A DNA stretch of 64,000 bases from Spiroplasma syrphidicola EA-1 (GCF_000400955.1 NC_021284.1:1043345-1107344), one strand, 5' to 3'; shown: positions 11,862-24,545, counted from the first letter of the stretch. Numbers and translations are program-made. Notes: a model not told the origin generated them from the sequence alone.

Positions 11862-12285
11862 TGGTGGAGGTGGCGGGAATCGAACCCGCGTCCACAAATG
11901 CTTTCCTCTTATAATCTACAGTTTAGTTCTATCAGCTTTATTCATAATTTAATGGTAGGACAGAACAACTAATTAAATTACTAGGTAATTTGGAACCAAA
12001 AATAATACCATTACCCCTTATTATTCCGGTTAGATTATTTTTTTCCTACGATAAAAACTATTAACCTACAACTAGTTTCTATTACGGCTAACTAAAACTC
12101 TAACAGCGAGTTAATTAAGCAGCTAGCATTGAACCAGCAAATTGATTATTCATCATGAATGCTGGCATTTCAATTTTATCTTCTTTGTTGTTTTTGTTTG
12201 CGTTTCTTCAAACCTAGTAGCATTATAGTCTGCCAAACTACTGCCTATAAAATTCAACCACTCCTGTCGAAACCTAGACACCCCC
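11862..12285 (-). ncRNA. ssrA: tmRNA
   Basis: About 424 nt. The 5' end carries GGGGG then TGTCTAGGTTTCGACAGG, and the 3' end is the tRNA-like T arm and acceptor (GGTTCGATTCCCGCC then ACCTCCACCA), both tmRNA hallmarks. The tag frame starts at a GCA resume codon (12201-12199) and ends with TAA (12117-12115): 28 residues beginning ANKNNKEDK and ending PAFMMNNQFAGSMLAA. The long tag fits mollicutes, where tagged proteins are handled by Lon. The 5' boundary is set by the G-run. Confidence 0.95.
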
Positions 12286-12293
12286 ATACTATA

Positions 12294-12321
12294 ATTATAA
12301 ACCTTCTGCAAAAAAGCACAA
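12294..12321 (-). promoter_or_regulatory. Promoter of ssrA
   Basis: Minus-strand TATAAT (12294-12299) lies 8 bases before the G-run that starts tmRNA; a weak -35 TTGTGC lies 16 bases further up. Confidence 0.55.
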
Positions 12322-12323
12322 TA

Positions 12324-12359
12324 AAAACTCATTCAATCATTTTCGATTAAATGAGTTTT
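12324..12359 (-). terminator. Terminator of the lipoprotein operon
   Basis: Inverted repeat AAAACTCATT / AATGAGTTTT with an inner AATC/GATT pairing, followed on the minus strand by TTTTTATT. It lies 10 bases after the stop of the 708-residue lipoprotein and just upstream of the ssrA promoter. Confidence 0.75.
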
Positions 12360-12369
12360 ATAATGAAAT

Positions 12370-14496
12370 TTATAATTTTGAAATGGTGTTAAAAACAAAA
12401 TATCCGTTAACTTTTTTAACAACAACATTATATTCAATATTATTGTATTTAATCGTTTCTGTTAATTGAACAATTTCGTTACCGTTATAGGTAAAATCTT
12501 GTTTGATAACCGTAATTTCGGTTTTTAAAGCTGATAATCAACTATTTTTAATGTCATTAAATAGTTTTTGCGCAACTTCATTTTGTTTATTAATACTTTC
12601 TTGTGCGTCTTTTAATAATTCCGCTAAAATATTTAAAATAAAATCATTTTTGCCAATAATAGCGTTAAGATATCAGGCTGGTGAATCTTCATCAAACATA
12701 TCATTGCCCTTATCATCTTTCTTGTAACCAAGGACTTCTAAAAACTTTGTTGGATCACTAACTGCTTTTTGTAATAATATTCCGGAATGTTGTTTTCCCT
12801 CAGCATCAGTTCAAACAGTTCATTTTGCCAGTCCTGCAAAAATGTTTGCTAAATATTTGGTTGGAAAATCATTTTTGTTATCAATTACAGCATATTTATT
12901 GTCAATTCCTGCAGTTAATGCGATTTTATTTAACAACGTATCAACCGAATTATCACCAAAAAGACTTGTAATTGCGTTTTGACCTAAAATATTTTTTAAT
13001 GGTGTTGTTAATAATTCTTGTAAATTAGCAAAAGGTAAATTAATTTCTGGTATCTTAAACCCAAAGGCTGTTCCCAAAATACCAAAAATTTCTAAAAAAT
13101 CTGGGATTAACTGACCATTATAAAGACTCTCAAAAGCTTTTGTCATTGTTTTTGCAATTTCATTGATTCTTGCTTTTTCTTTTTCATGGCCACTACCTAA
13201 CATTGATCCCATAATCCGCACTATAGAGGATATGTCACCATTAGTAATAATACCTACTAATAAAAGCATTAAAATAGAAGCAATATCAAAATCCTTTTTC
13301 TCTATTTTTGTAGGAACTGCTTTTGTTAGTATCCCCATTACTTTATAAACTATATTCATTAAGCCATTATTCTGTTCAGGTTTAAAAGTAAATTCTTCTG
13401 GTAAAAATAGAATTTGCATTAATTTCATTAAATGAATTCCTTTTGGATCATCTTCACTAGTTGTGAAATAATACTGTAAGTTTACAATTAATTTTTTAAA
13501 ATTAATATTTGTTTCGGTATTATAATTTTGCTGACGAATTTTATTAATAACGGTAAAATTATCTTCACTAGCACTAAAAATATGATTCTTATCTTTAACA
13601 TTTGTTGGCTTATATTGACGATATTGGTCAAATTGTTCAACATAGACAAATAAAACCCGTACAAAGCGCAATAATTCAGCAACAAAGGGAAGATTTTCGA
13701 TTAAATCAAAATTAAGTTTTGCAGATCCTGCTAATAATTTTCCAATATTAACCCCAATTACTTCTAATGATTGCTGATAATTTTCGGCTAATTGTTCGTT
13801 TGATAATGAACGATATCCGATTGTTGTACGATCATCTTTTTGATTTAAAAAGGCATCCAACGCATTACTTAAACTAATAACTCCAGAATTTAATACTTCT
13901 TGATAATTTAGACCTTCATAAATTGAATCATCAAAGGTATCTTTGAAAGATAATAAAGTATCTTCATCAATAATATCCCCTAACATTTTTAACATCCCTG
14001 GCGATATAAATTCTCATAGTAACGGCATATTTAAAAAGATTTGTAAGGCTCCAAATAAGCCTTTTTCTTCAATTAGTTTAATTAATATTGGCATAATACT
14101 TCCTAGCTGCCCTAAAATATTATCACTTGCAAATTCAGGCTTTTTACCCTCTAACTGTAAATCCGTTGTAAAATCTTTACTATACAAATTATTATTAAAG
14201 TATAAACTACTGATATCACCTAAATATGAGTATTTATTAACCCCTTCGCTTTCATCAACAGGAGCATTAACAATATCTCCTTTTGCAAAATTGTTAATAA
14301 TGTAATTGGCATCATATCCTTTTTCATTACCAACAATCATTGCCCGAGCAAAAGAATTTGAAGCCAGCGCTAAGTTAATTTTAGAATTTCCGAGTGCTGC
14401 TTGCACTGCTTCGGAAGTTTTAGTACACGCTGTCACTGAACCAACCCCAGAAAAAGTTAATGCTGTTGCTCCTAATAAACTTAATAATTTTTTCAT
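12370..14496 (-). CDS. Large lipoprotein, possibly MOLPALP family
   Basis: 708-residue predicted surface lipoprotein. Signal peptide MKKLLSLLGATALTFSG ends in a lipobox with Cys at residue 24 (SVTAC). The rest is mostly alpha-helical by composition, with several Leu-rich stretches and no enzymatic motif I recognise. TGA is Trp at about 14014, 12820 and elsewhere. It starts one base after the SGNH-lipoprotein stop, so the two are co-transcribed and probably coupled. Architecture and neighbourhood resemble the mollicute lipoproteins annotated as MOLPALP, but I cannot confirm that without a profile search. Confidence 0.7.
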
Positions 14497-14497
14497 T

Positions 14498-15643
14498 TTA
14501 TTCCCACTCCTTTACAATTTTTGCTAATTCTTCGCTCACATACTTATGAACATTTGCTGTCGGGTGAACATCATCAAAAAAGAAATGATTATCAAAATCA
14601 GCAGTTGTCATTCCTTCTGCAAAGGGTGAATCAAGGTTTCCTCCTGCAAAAATTTTATCAATCAAAGCACTTTCATCTAATCTTGTTACCGGGTTTGTGG
14701 TGTTATAACCTTGACCTTCTCCAAAAGTATCTAGTAAGCTTTTTGTATTACTGAATAAATCATACATTTTAATACTATTTGGATAGTATTGGTTAACAGT
14801 ATCAATAATTTTTTTAGTTTCATAATTAATTTTTTCCCCTAATAGGTTAGCTTTTTCATGGACTAATTGCTTTTCTTTTTCCCGCTCAGCAGCTGGAAGT
14901 TCTGGTTTATAAGTTGCATTATAAAGGGGAATATACTCAACATCGGGGGTATTCATAAATAAAATATGACGGGCCCCATTATTAGTTAAAGTAAAGAATG
15001 TATTTCTTAAATTAACTAGCATTTGATCTAATATTTTAGTTTGTTGAACATTTGAAAGATTATCATTTAGCATTGCCATCATATCATTCCCACCAATTTC
15101 AATAAAAATTAGTTCATCAGAAAATAATTGATGCTGTTGAACAAGATATTTTGCCTGTTCTTCAATTGAAACACTATTAACAATCATCCCCATTGCACCA
15201 GCCATTTTGGCAGATGTGGCTCCACCAACGGCATAGTTACGGCGGGGGTTAGTATAATTATTAAAATATTGAACATCACTATCACGAATTTCTGTTCCAA
15301 AGCCAAGTTTATCACCTAGTAATACCCCAGCTGTTTCACCATTAGTAAAACTACCATTTTTATAATTCCCAGTCATTTTAACCGTTAAATTTGTTTTTTC
15401 ATGAACGACATTTTCAATTCCATGAGAATCACTTAAACTATCACCTAAAATATAATAATTTGAGAAGAAATTACCAGCAACACGATCATCAATTGCTTTT
15501 GATTTATCAAGATTTTTCCCAATCAAGTCTAAATCCTTATTTAAATCAATTCCTTCTCCTTGGGGAATACTACAACTAATAATACTAGTTGTGGTTGATG
15601 TTGTTATAACCATCGCCCCTAAAAAACTTAATAATTTTCTCAT
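14498..15643 (-). CDS. SGNH/GDSL esterase-lipase lipoprotein
   Basis: 381 residues. Signal peptide with lipobox SIISC (Cys near residue 24). All four SGNH blocks are visible: block I GDSLSDSHG with the catalytic Ser, block II glycine in YAVGGATSA, block III GGNDMMAM with the oxyanion Asn, and block V DDVHPTANVH with the catalytic Asp/His. An outward-facing esterase or phospholipase acting on host or membrane lipids is likely. It lies between a two-helix membrane protein and a large lipoprotein in one operon. Confidence 0.88.
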   Translation of the reverse strand: MRKLLSFLGAMVITTSTTTSIISCSIPQGEGIDLNKDLDLIGKNLDKSKAIDDRVAGNFFSNYYILGDSLSDSHGIENVVHEKTNLTVKMTGNYKNGSFTNGETAGVLLGDKLGFGTEIRDSDVQYFNNYTNPRRNYAVGGATSAKMAGAMGMIVNSVSIEEQAKYLVQQHQLFSDELIFIEIGGNDMMAMLNDNLSNVQQTKILDQMLVNLRNTFFTLTNNGARHILFMNTPDVEYIPLYNATYKPELPAAEREKEKQLVHEKANLLGEKINYETKKIIDTVNQYYPNSIKMYDLFSNTKSLLDTFGEGQGYNTTNPVTRLDESALIDKIFAGGNLDSPFAEGMTTADFDNHFFFDDVHPTANVHKYVSEELAKIVKEWE

Positions 15644-15676
15644 CTTTGTTCCTCACTCCTTTTTGTAATTAATAAG

Positions 15677-16582
15677 TTACTTTCTTTTAATAGTAATTAA
15701 AACAATCATTGGAATTGCCGCTCCAAAGACAATTGGTGTTATCACAAGTAAAAAGACAAAACCTGTTTTTGCTAAACTAATTCCTAATGTAAAATTGGGA
15801 TGATATAAATCGTTAGTTGTTATATCCGCTGGTCGATCACTTGCTTTTAAATTAGGGTTTTTTAAAATTTTTTTTGGGGCAGTAATTAATTTTTCAATAA
15901 CTTCATTTTGCAGATTAAAAAATCAAACTTTGTTATTAACAATATATGTCCCCGCTGATTTAATCACTGTAATTCCCTCAGGGATTTTTTGTGTCGCATC
16001 AGTAGCAGTTTTGTATGCTGCTTGATCAATTATTGTTTGTTGACGTAAAGCATCATCATATGTTCCTTGTGCAAAGATACTTTTAATTCCTCCTGGTTTA
16101 AATAATCATTCTAAACCACTATGAACATAACCATAATTATGGTATTTTTCCGCTACACTTTTATCGAATTCAATTAAATCATGAGAAATAGTATTTAAAT
16201 CAACATCTTGTTTATTGGCGATTTTTTCTCCTCATGTTTTATTAAATCATTCTTTGGCATAGGCACTATATTCGTCAATTAAAGTTTGGCGATTACTATT
16301 TTCTTCATAAAAATTTATTGTTGATACGGCATCACCAATATATGTATTTAAAATTCCTTTTTCCATAATATCGGTATAAATTGAACTTTGACCGTCCAAG
16401 ACAAATTTATTTTTTGGAATTTTCTGATCAATTTGTTTCTCAACTGACTTAATAAATTTCAATGATTCTAATCCCATTCCCGGGATGGAAAAACCTAATC
16501 CCAAAACAAAAAATAGAGTCATAACTCCTGCTAAAGATGATAGTCAAATAACTTTCATCTTTTTGGTAAGATTATTAAACAT
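15677..16582 (-). CDS. Two-helix membrane protein of unknown function
   Basis: 301 residues, reading through TGA codons. An N-terminal hydrophobic helix (about residues 12-35), a long hydrophilic middle of about 230 residues presumed outside the cell, and a C-terminal helix near residues 270-295 ending ITIKRK. This two-anchor layout resembles other Spiroplasma surface proteins. It is first in a three-gene operon with the SGNH and large lipoproteins (33-base gap to the SGNH start). SD AAGGAG before the ATG. No recognisable domain. Confidence 0.6.
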
Positions 16583-16720
16583 TGTTTTATCTCCTTTATA
16601 AAATTTTTAGTTAATTAAATTATTTATTTTTAAATTATTTATTTTTTCGTTAATTATCCAGTTGAATTTAGCTTAAAATAATTATAACTTTTATTTTTGA
16701 CAAATACTAGTTAAAAAAAT

Positions 16721-16750
16721 AAAAAAAGTTAATTTTCATTAACTTTTTTT
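16721..16750 (-). terminator. Terminator after the 1449-residue permease
   Basis: Arms AAAAAAAGTTAAT and ATTAACTTTTTTT around TTTC, 22 bases after the stop, with a T-run on the minus strand. It separates the permease/lipoprotein pair from the SGNH operon. Confidence 0.75.
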
Positions 16751-16771
16751 ATCATAATTCTTTCCAAATAA

Positions 16772-19700
16772 TTAAATTTCACTAGCATTAACTTGTTCTT
16801 GAATACTCATATTCTTAATTTTTTGAATTGAAATTCAATAAGTTACTGCATAAATTAGTAAAATAACTCCTCCCGTAATTGGTAAAACCAATCATGGGAA
16901 ACTAAACGGAATAACATTTTGGGTTATCATTGAAAAGGTGAATACTCCTAATTTAGCAATTAATCACATTACTGTTACTCCAACTGCTCAAGCAAGAATT
17001 ACAAATGGTGTGAAAATTCCTAACGTTAGACTATTTACTTCTCAGTTTGAATAACCTAAGGCTTTCATTACAGCAATAAATTTTAAATAACTATTAACAA
17101 AGAAGTCTGTCATAATATAGATAATAATAATCGCTGTAATAATAGTTAATAAGACATAAATAATGGATAAATTATTTGATACAATTGATAATTTTTTAAT
17201 AACATCACTTTTAATACCAATAAAATCAGTTCCCGTAATCGCATTAGTGATTTGGCCATTAATAAAGTTATTAACTGAATATGATCCATCATGTGACGAT
17301 AAGTTAAAACGATTAGTTAAATCAACTTGATCGTCGTACTTACTAAATTTTCCATTAAATCATTGCAATGGATTAGCAGAATTATTATGGCCGTATAAAT
17401 TAGCTTCTGTCACGGGATATCCTAAAATATTATTTGCGACATTTTGATTAATATAAGCCCTTGGCGCATCATAAGAATTTTGAATTCCAACAATATGATA
17501 AGTTGTTTTAACTTGATTATCGGTAATTTTTAATAATCCTTGGCGCATTGCTTCACTATATCAAGTAGTTGGGAAGCCACTACTTAGAGCCCCCATTCCT
17601 GTAATTACCTCATCAATACCCGTATCAAAAGGACGAACTAAATAATAGTTAGGGTCTTTTGTAGTATTGACAACGTTTGATTCTTTTAATAATCCTGGTA
17701 ATTGGTGTCCAGTTGTCTGACTTTGGGATGGAGTTAAAAATTCTCCTGGTTTAAAAGTATCTTTAGGAATTTTTAACATGAAATTTTTTAAATTGTAATA
17801 TTCTTGACGATTACCATTTTCATCAGTAAATCCATACTTACTTTTTTGTTCCCCAATCGTTAATTTTGTTAAATCGATTGTAAAAGGATCTATATTTTCC
17901 TGAGGATCTCAATTATCATTACCATAACTTCATAGCGATGAGGAAACAGGTTTTTGATAAGTTAGATTATTTTGGCTATTAGTTGCACTTTCAACTTCAT
18001 TACCAAATTCTAATAATTTTTTATTTGTTGTTCCAGTAAAACTTGAGCCTACTTTTAAATTAGTTATTAAAGCGGCCTTTTGATTAATAACAATCGGAAC
18101 TGACTGTTTAGTTGGATCAATTGTTTTACTATCTGCCAATGTTCCTCTTCCTGGTAAAATAATTGTTTTATTGTTTTCATTAATCCCATATGTTTTAATG
18201 TTATATTCACTATTCGCCCCAATAATACTTCTTAAGTTAAAAGCAGTATAAAGGTCTTCATTGTTTTGATTATAAGTTGATGTACCAAAAGTAAAATTAA
18301 ATTGTTCAATTGTTAGCGGATCTTTTAATCACATCATCCGAATATTATTTGGAATAATATCACTAATCGAATAATTTAAACAATACGCTCATTGATCAGA
18401 TAATGACTGCCCTGGATCAGGGATAACTTCTTGTTTACCAAATATTTTTGGGAAAATCTGACACATTAATCTATTAATTTCAGTTTTTGTTCCTGGGAAT
18501 TTACTTGCAATGTCAACAAAAGCTCCAATTGATAAACTTGCTCCTTTCCCCGCCATAAAGTTAAAAGCAATCATATCACTAATATTTTGTGAATACTTTT
18601 GAATATCTGCTTCACTGGTAATATCTGATAACTTAAGTCACCCTTTATCATCTCCGGCATTTAAATATTGTGCAAAAAGCGAATTATTTGTTATTGGATA
18701 TGTTGGGGATGAGCTACTTTTTGGTCCATCTCAATTATAAGTTTGATAACGTGAAAAGGGGATATTTCCAACAACATAGTCATAATTATAATCATTTTTA
18801 TAATCTAAATTACGATAGTATTCTTCACTAAACTTATTAATTGAGGTTGGGATCAATACCGCAAAAGTTAAACTTAAACTAGCAATAAAGAAAGTTAAAA
18901 AGAATCAACCAATTTTTTTGCTAGAGGTAACCATCATATTGAAACGGAATTTTGTTGTGAATTTTTTAAAACTAACACGATTGAAAACTTTTTCGGTTCA
19001 TTTTGGGGTCACAATATTTTTATTTGGATTAATCAGATCTAACGGATTTTTATTTAGTTGGCGTCATGCAGTAAATCAAATTGCCGCAATGCTAACTAAA
19101 CCAATTATTATAAGCGCAAATAAGAGTGGGTATCCTGATACCATAAAATAATTTGGAATAATAAAGTAATTGGTAAAAATTGAAATTAATGGTATTTGAA
19201 TAACTAAACCAAGCGCTCAACCTAACGGAACTCCAATTATCGTTGTAATTAAAGCATATGCTAAATAACTACTAGTAATTTTTGTACTACTATAACCGTT
19301 GGCCTTTAAAATTCCATTGGTAATTGTTTCTTGTTTAATAATTTTTTTTATTAAAATTGATAAGGTAAAAACTAAAATAATTAAAAATACTATGAATAAA
19401 GATAAAGCAAAAATTTGATAAATTAGAATTGCTCGCCCCATTAAGGAATAACGACTATAAACTAATGAAGTATCTTGTTTTGATGATAACTGTAAATCTT
19501 TATTATTTGGCTGATGTAAACTATGATAATCAGAAGCCATCAAGCTGGTTAATTTCTGAAAATCACTGTTTTGATTTGAGCCATTATATTTAAAAAACAT
19601 TGTACTATTTTCTTCAATATCAGTTGGAGCCGCAATTGTATTGCGAATTCAAACTGATGGTGCAACATAAACAATTGCATCCTGTTTAGGGTCTGGGAAG

Positions 19701-21121
19701 ATATCAGTATCATAAATTGTCGGATAAATATTCAAAGTATCTCCACCAATTGCTCCGACAAATAATTGATTATTTTCCCCAATTGTAAATGAATCACCTA
19801 ACTTCAAATTATTTGCTTTTGCAAATTGCGGTGAAATAACCGCATAGACAGCATGAATTCCGTTATTGGGGTCAAAGTTCTGATATTTTTCAATAAGTTT
19901 TAACTGATCATAGGCAAGTAAATGCTCTCAATTAATCACTTTGTAATTACTACTATTCGATAAATTTGAATACTCAAATTGTTGACGGAATTGTAGTTTA
20001 AAGTTGCTTTTCGCACTGACTAACTTGTAATAAGCTGACATGAACTGAAACGGTCCATATTTAGTTCCTTGTGATAACTCATTAAAGTCATTGTTATTAT
20101 TATTTTCATTATAGAAATCATTAATACTAAAAACTGCATTTTTGATATTTAAATTGTAACCAACAGGATTAAGTTTTTCAACTTGTCTTGAACTATAGAA
20201 TAATTCTAACTGTTTAATTAAAATAGAACTTGCCTGGGTATTTTTAACTAAAAGACTCAAACTACCATCTAAACCTTTTGCAAAAACTTCATTTTTAACA
20301 TTTTTAACATCAGGAATATTTTGTAATTGTTCTTCTGGCTGGCTAAGATCAACATGCTGTTGCCACTGCGTTGTTGGGTTAGCTGGATTTGGGTTAACAA
20401 AAGCAATTAATTTGTCTTTTAATTCTCCTTCATTACCCTCTTCTTTTAAACTTGGGTCTTTTTGAATTAAATCATTTAAATAATCAATTAATAAATACAT
20501 TGTATTTTTTGCAATATCACTACAAACGAAATTTGCCATAAATTCTTGAATCTGTTGCCTTTGTTCATTAGAGTTTATGTTACCTTCTTGGTCATAGAAT
20601 TGACCAATTAATGATTTTTTAAAAACTGCTGATTGAAAATTAAATCGATATAAACCATCATTTAAAAAAGTTATTGCTTTTGATTCTTTATTAGTAAAAA
20701 TAATATTTTGAACTTCTGTACGACTCGCATTAAAAGTGATTTTGATATCCACATCTTTATCTAAGGCTTTTAATGCCCCATTCCGCCCAATTTCCAAAAA
20801 TGGTAAAGTTTGCGCTGGTTTATCTTGGTCCGCACTAAACTGATTATTTTTTTCAGTAATTAAATGATAGTCCGCTCCGAAAGCATACCATGGTGTAATT
20901 GTTGGGGTATCAACTGTTTTATTCTTTTTACTATTAAAATTAGTTAAATAATCATAGTCAAAAGTCCCAGCACCCATAAAATGATAGCCACTTACTAAGC
21001 GTTCGTTAACTATCCAAGATGCTGAAGATAAGACTGACAAAAGAACAGCCAAAATAATAAATATTATCACTTGTGTCTTTTGTTTAACTATATTTTTAAG
21101 GCTTTGTCAAAATAATAGCAT
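16772..21121 (-). CDS. Giant FtsX/MacB-type ABC transporter permease
   Basis: 1449 residues in one frame across many TGA(Trp) codons. An N-terminal anchor helix (residues about 18-38), a very large extracellular domain of roughly 480 residues, then a three-helix FtsX block near residues 530-700 (NGILKANGYSSTKITSSYL), a second large extracellular domain, and a closing FtsX block (KFIAVMKALGYSNWEVNSL) near the C-terminus. Such proteins normally pair with an ATPase to export or extract lipoproteins or peptides; no ATPase is adjacent. It begins 26 bases after the stop of a 769-residue lipoprotein, suggesting that pair works together. Confidence 0.8.
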
Positions 21122-21147
21122 ATCTATAATCTTTACCTATTCTCTTT

Positions 21148-23457
21148 TTAATAATATCTATCATCGTTATAATATCAAGCAAAATCAGTAAGTAAAAAAC
21201 TGCGGTATTTGTCTTTTGAAATATTATTTACAGGGGCTAGTTCTGGAACTAGATTATCAAATTGAACAACATAACTATATTTAATTTGATCACTATGATT
21301 AATATATGAGCTACCGTTACCATCATATTCAGCTCAGTCTTTCAAACTTCACTGTGAACTTTGTTCTGGTTCAATATTATAACGGTCATCAATTCCGGCC
21401 TGGTCAATTCAACTTGGTGAATTTCCACTTGCTGGATCAGTATATCCTAAGGGGTCAACATGTTTATTTAAATTAGTTGAGGCATCTTTTGGCCCATAAT
21501 AATCTAATTGGTAGCGAATGCTTGCAACATTAGTACCATCCATTTTGACAACTCCTAAATCAGTATTGTCAACTCCTTTTCCTGAAGCAGTAATATGTCA
21601 TTTATTATCAAGGAAAATGTTATCAAACCAATCTTGACGCATTGCTTCATTAATATCTTTTAACATTTTTCCAACATAACCTGATTCTGGGTTCAATACT
21701 TGTTGAACAAATTTATACATCATATTGTTATCAGAATCTAAATTTTCTGAATCCCCATGCGCTCAAATATTAAACATATCAAATAATGACCCTTTTTGAT
21801 ATGATTGTGTTTTACTATCAAAACCATATGATTCTAATACTAATTTACCATAATCACTTTTAGGATCAACTGATGATAAATCAGCATTATAACCACTAAC
21901 ACCATCTTCTTCAGCATTATAGACTTTAATTACATTATTAACATTGTCAGTATTAATTTTGTAATTCCCACTTGCATCAATATTAAAGAATCAGTTGGCA
22001 AAGCCTCCCATTCCCCGTAATAAACTATAGAAATCAAAGCTATTTGATTTAACCATTGACATTACTGTACGAATTAATGAAGTTGCTTCATCAACCATTG
22101 TTATACTGCTAATTATCTTTTCAAAATCTGGAATAATTTTTTGTAAGTCTGTTTTTAAAACATCATTTAATTTTTCAGGATTAAAACTAGCCCCTGCCTT
22201 AGCAATTGCTGCTTTAAATCAATTTGATAACTGCGCAGTTGTTTCTAATAATAGATCTTGATGGTCTTGATGTTTTGGATTATTAAGATCTAAATATTGT
22301 TGCTTACTATCATCTCCTGCAATTGGTAAAGTTTTTTCCTTTAAAACTGTCCCGGCTAAATCAGATAATTTTAAGTCTTTTCCTGAAACTTTAATTGTTG
22401 TAGTTTCAATAACTGATTTATCAAAAACTTGTAAAATGCTTGCTCCATCTACAACGTTTTTTTGACTATCAAATCATTTTTCAGTAATAAGAGATGCAAT
22501 CACTAAAGGCAATGCTAATAATAAAGCCCCATTTCTTGGTCCAGAAGAATAAGTAGTTTTTGCAAACGGTAAAATTTGACTAAATTCTTGTAACAGTTGT
22601 AACTCAATCCCTGGTTGGAAAGCTGTTAAGAGGTTAATTGCCATATTAAAATATTTTAAACCATATAAATCGTTTAAATTACTTGATTGGTTGGCAATTG
22701 CTTGTCCAAAAACAATGTTATCTTTATTACTATTTTGATATGACATTTCACTTGTTGTTGGGGCAAATTGAGCAGAATTTTGATAAAGGAAATTTGAAAC
22801 CCCTGGGCGATCATTATCATTAAAATAGGGTCGGTTTCATTTTTGTGATCCTACTGCAGCAATATAATTTTTAATTGCTTCTGAATCTCTAATTAATGTA
22901 TTACTTAAAGCACCATTATCATACTGGGCTCAAGCGACATTTTGATTAGCACTAAAAGCAGTATAGCGTCCATTGTCCATTGCTGTTGTTGGGTGACTAT
23001 CATTAGCTTTTGGATCTCATTTAGTCATTCCCACCATTGTTGACATAATATTATACGTATTAGGTCCCCCACGGTAATTTTGATCATTGGCCGCTTTTCA
23101 TGGATTTCAGTTAAAGTTATTTAATTTTTTGTATTCGTTTACATAATCATCAATTTTAACTTCTTGTCCTGATTTTGTTAGATAAGTTCCTTTTAAATTC
23201 TTTCCAACATTATTTAAAAAATAATTAATTGTTGGTAGAGCATAAGTATTCATATTTTCATGACGTGAGGCAATTAAAATTTTTGCCAGTGTACTTGTAT
23301 ATTTAACTTGGTTACGGTAAACTGGATCAATTTTTTCAATTTCACTATCAAAATATTTTGCAGTAGGGTTCCCCACTTTAGCATGACAAGCTACTAATGT
23401 TGTTGTACTAGTTGTTGTCAAAGTTGTTACACTTAAAATTGCTAATAATTTTTTCAC
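21148..23457 (-). CDS. Large lipoprotein of unknown function
   Basis: 769 residues beginning MKKLLAILSVTTLTTTST with lipobox TLVAC, hence probably lipid-anchored and outward-facing. The mature part is rich in Asn, Asp, Ser and Tyr, with no recognised enzyme motif; the C-terminal quarter is aromatic and acidic (ends DDRYY). TGA is Trp throughout. It is followed after 26 bases by the giant FtsX-type permease on the same strand, so it may be that permease's partner or cargo (inference from context). Confidence 0.7.
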
Positions 23458-23534
23458 TTTTTTTCACTCCTTAATAGTTTTAATTTGTTAATACATTGGT
23501 GTTAGATAAATATATTACTAAATTTTGTTAAGGA

Positions 23535-24413
23535 TTAAATCGTTAGAACCTGCATATAACCATTATTCTCGGTATCAATGTTCTTTGTCCTACTTGTTTC
23601 TAAAACATAATTACTTTTTTTAAGAAAAACAAAGGACAATGAGTCTAGGTCAAAGTCTTCTTTTGTTTCACAATAGTGCGTACATTTTTTATCACGAATA
23701 AAGAAAATTAAGAAAGACAGTAATCAATAAGTAATTGTTTCTGTGAAACTATGGAAAATTTCATATAAACTTAAATCTTTTGCATTATTAATAAATGATA
23801 AGTTAAAAAGACGTAAAAATAAGATTAAGAAGAACCCTACTAACAGATGTTTACTAATACTACGGATAATTTTGTAGTCAAAATTAATAAGATTGATAAT
23901 TCATAATAGTAAATAGATTGTAATTCCAACGATTAATTGAGGTCGTCATTTTAAAGAAGAATTATTAATTCGGATTAACGCAATGAAAAAAGGCAAACAA
24001 AAAACAAATCCTAAAAAGACCCCCATTACTTTGTTTAAAACATCAATTAGGCGGAACATTTTTTTATTGGCAAAAAATAACAAACTAATAAATCAAATAA
24101 TAAAAATATTAAAAAAATGGGAAATACTTCATGTATCATCTTGGTTGTTTGATAACGAATATAAAAAATAATCAAAATTTAATAAAATAACAAAAATAAT
24201 AATAAAAGTAAAAACTGATTTAATAATTTCTTTTGGCTGCATTGGTGTTTCAATAAAAGATTTAATTCGAAATGATTTTACAAATGAATAAAGTAATAAG
24301 AAAAAAGCTGAAAATAAGAAGATTCAGGGCACTGGTGAATAGAAGATTTTGTTAACACCATAAAGAAGGTCTGAGATATTAATAAAATTTGAACCTTTAA
24401 TTCTGACCATCAT
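23535..24413 (-). CDS. Polytopic membrane protein of unknown function
   Basis: 292 residues starting MMVRIKGSNFINIS behind a strong AGGAGG. About seven hydrophobic segments, for example IFLFSAFFLLLYSF, FTFIIIFVILLNF, VMGVFLGFVF, LIVGITIYLLLWII and HLLVGFFLILFLRLF, then a soluble tail of about 50 residues with several Cys and acidic residues. It is interrupted on paper by TGA(Trp) codons, so it is easily missed. It lies between the rplL terminator and the 769-residue lipoprotein. Family not recognised. Confidence 0.6.
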
Positions 24414-24516
24414 GTCATCCTCCTCTTTTTAGCTTTTCCTAAGTTATTATTTTTAAATATAATAACTGTCTTAATTAATTTAACAAATAATCAAGAAAAA
24501 AACAAGGGGCGGGTTT

Positions 24517-24545
24517 AACAAAAAAACCCCAAAAAAACTGGGTTT
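24517..24545 (-). terminator. Second, weaker terminator-like hairpin after rplL
   Basis: On the minus strand AAACCC, a T-rich loop and GGGGTTT are followed by more T. It lies downstream of the main rplL terminator and may be a back-up. Confidence 0.4.

Noticed and set aside
13943..14305. 120-residue plus-strand frame
   Set aside because: It lies fully antisense to a continuous 708-residue lipoprotein frame and has no SD or recognisable features.
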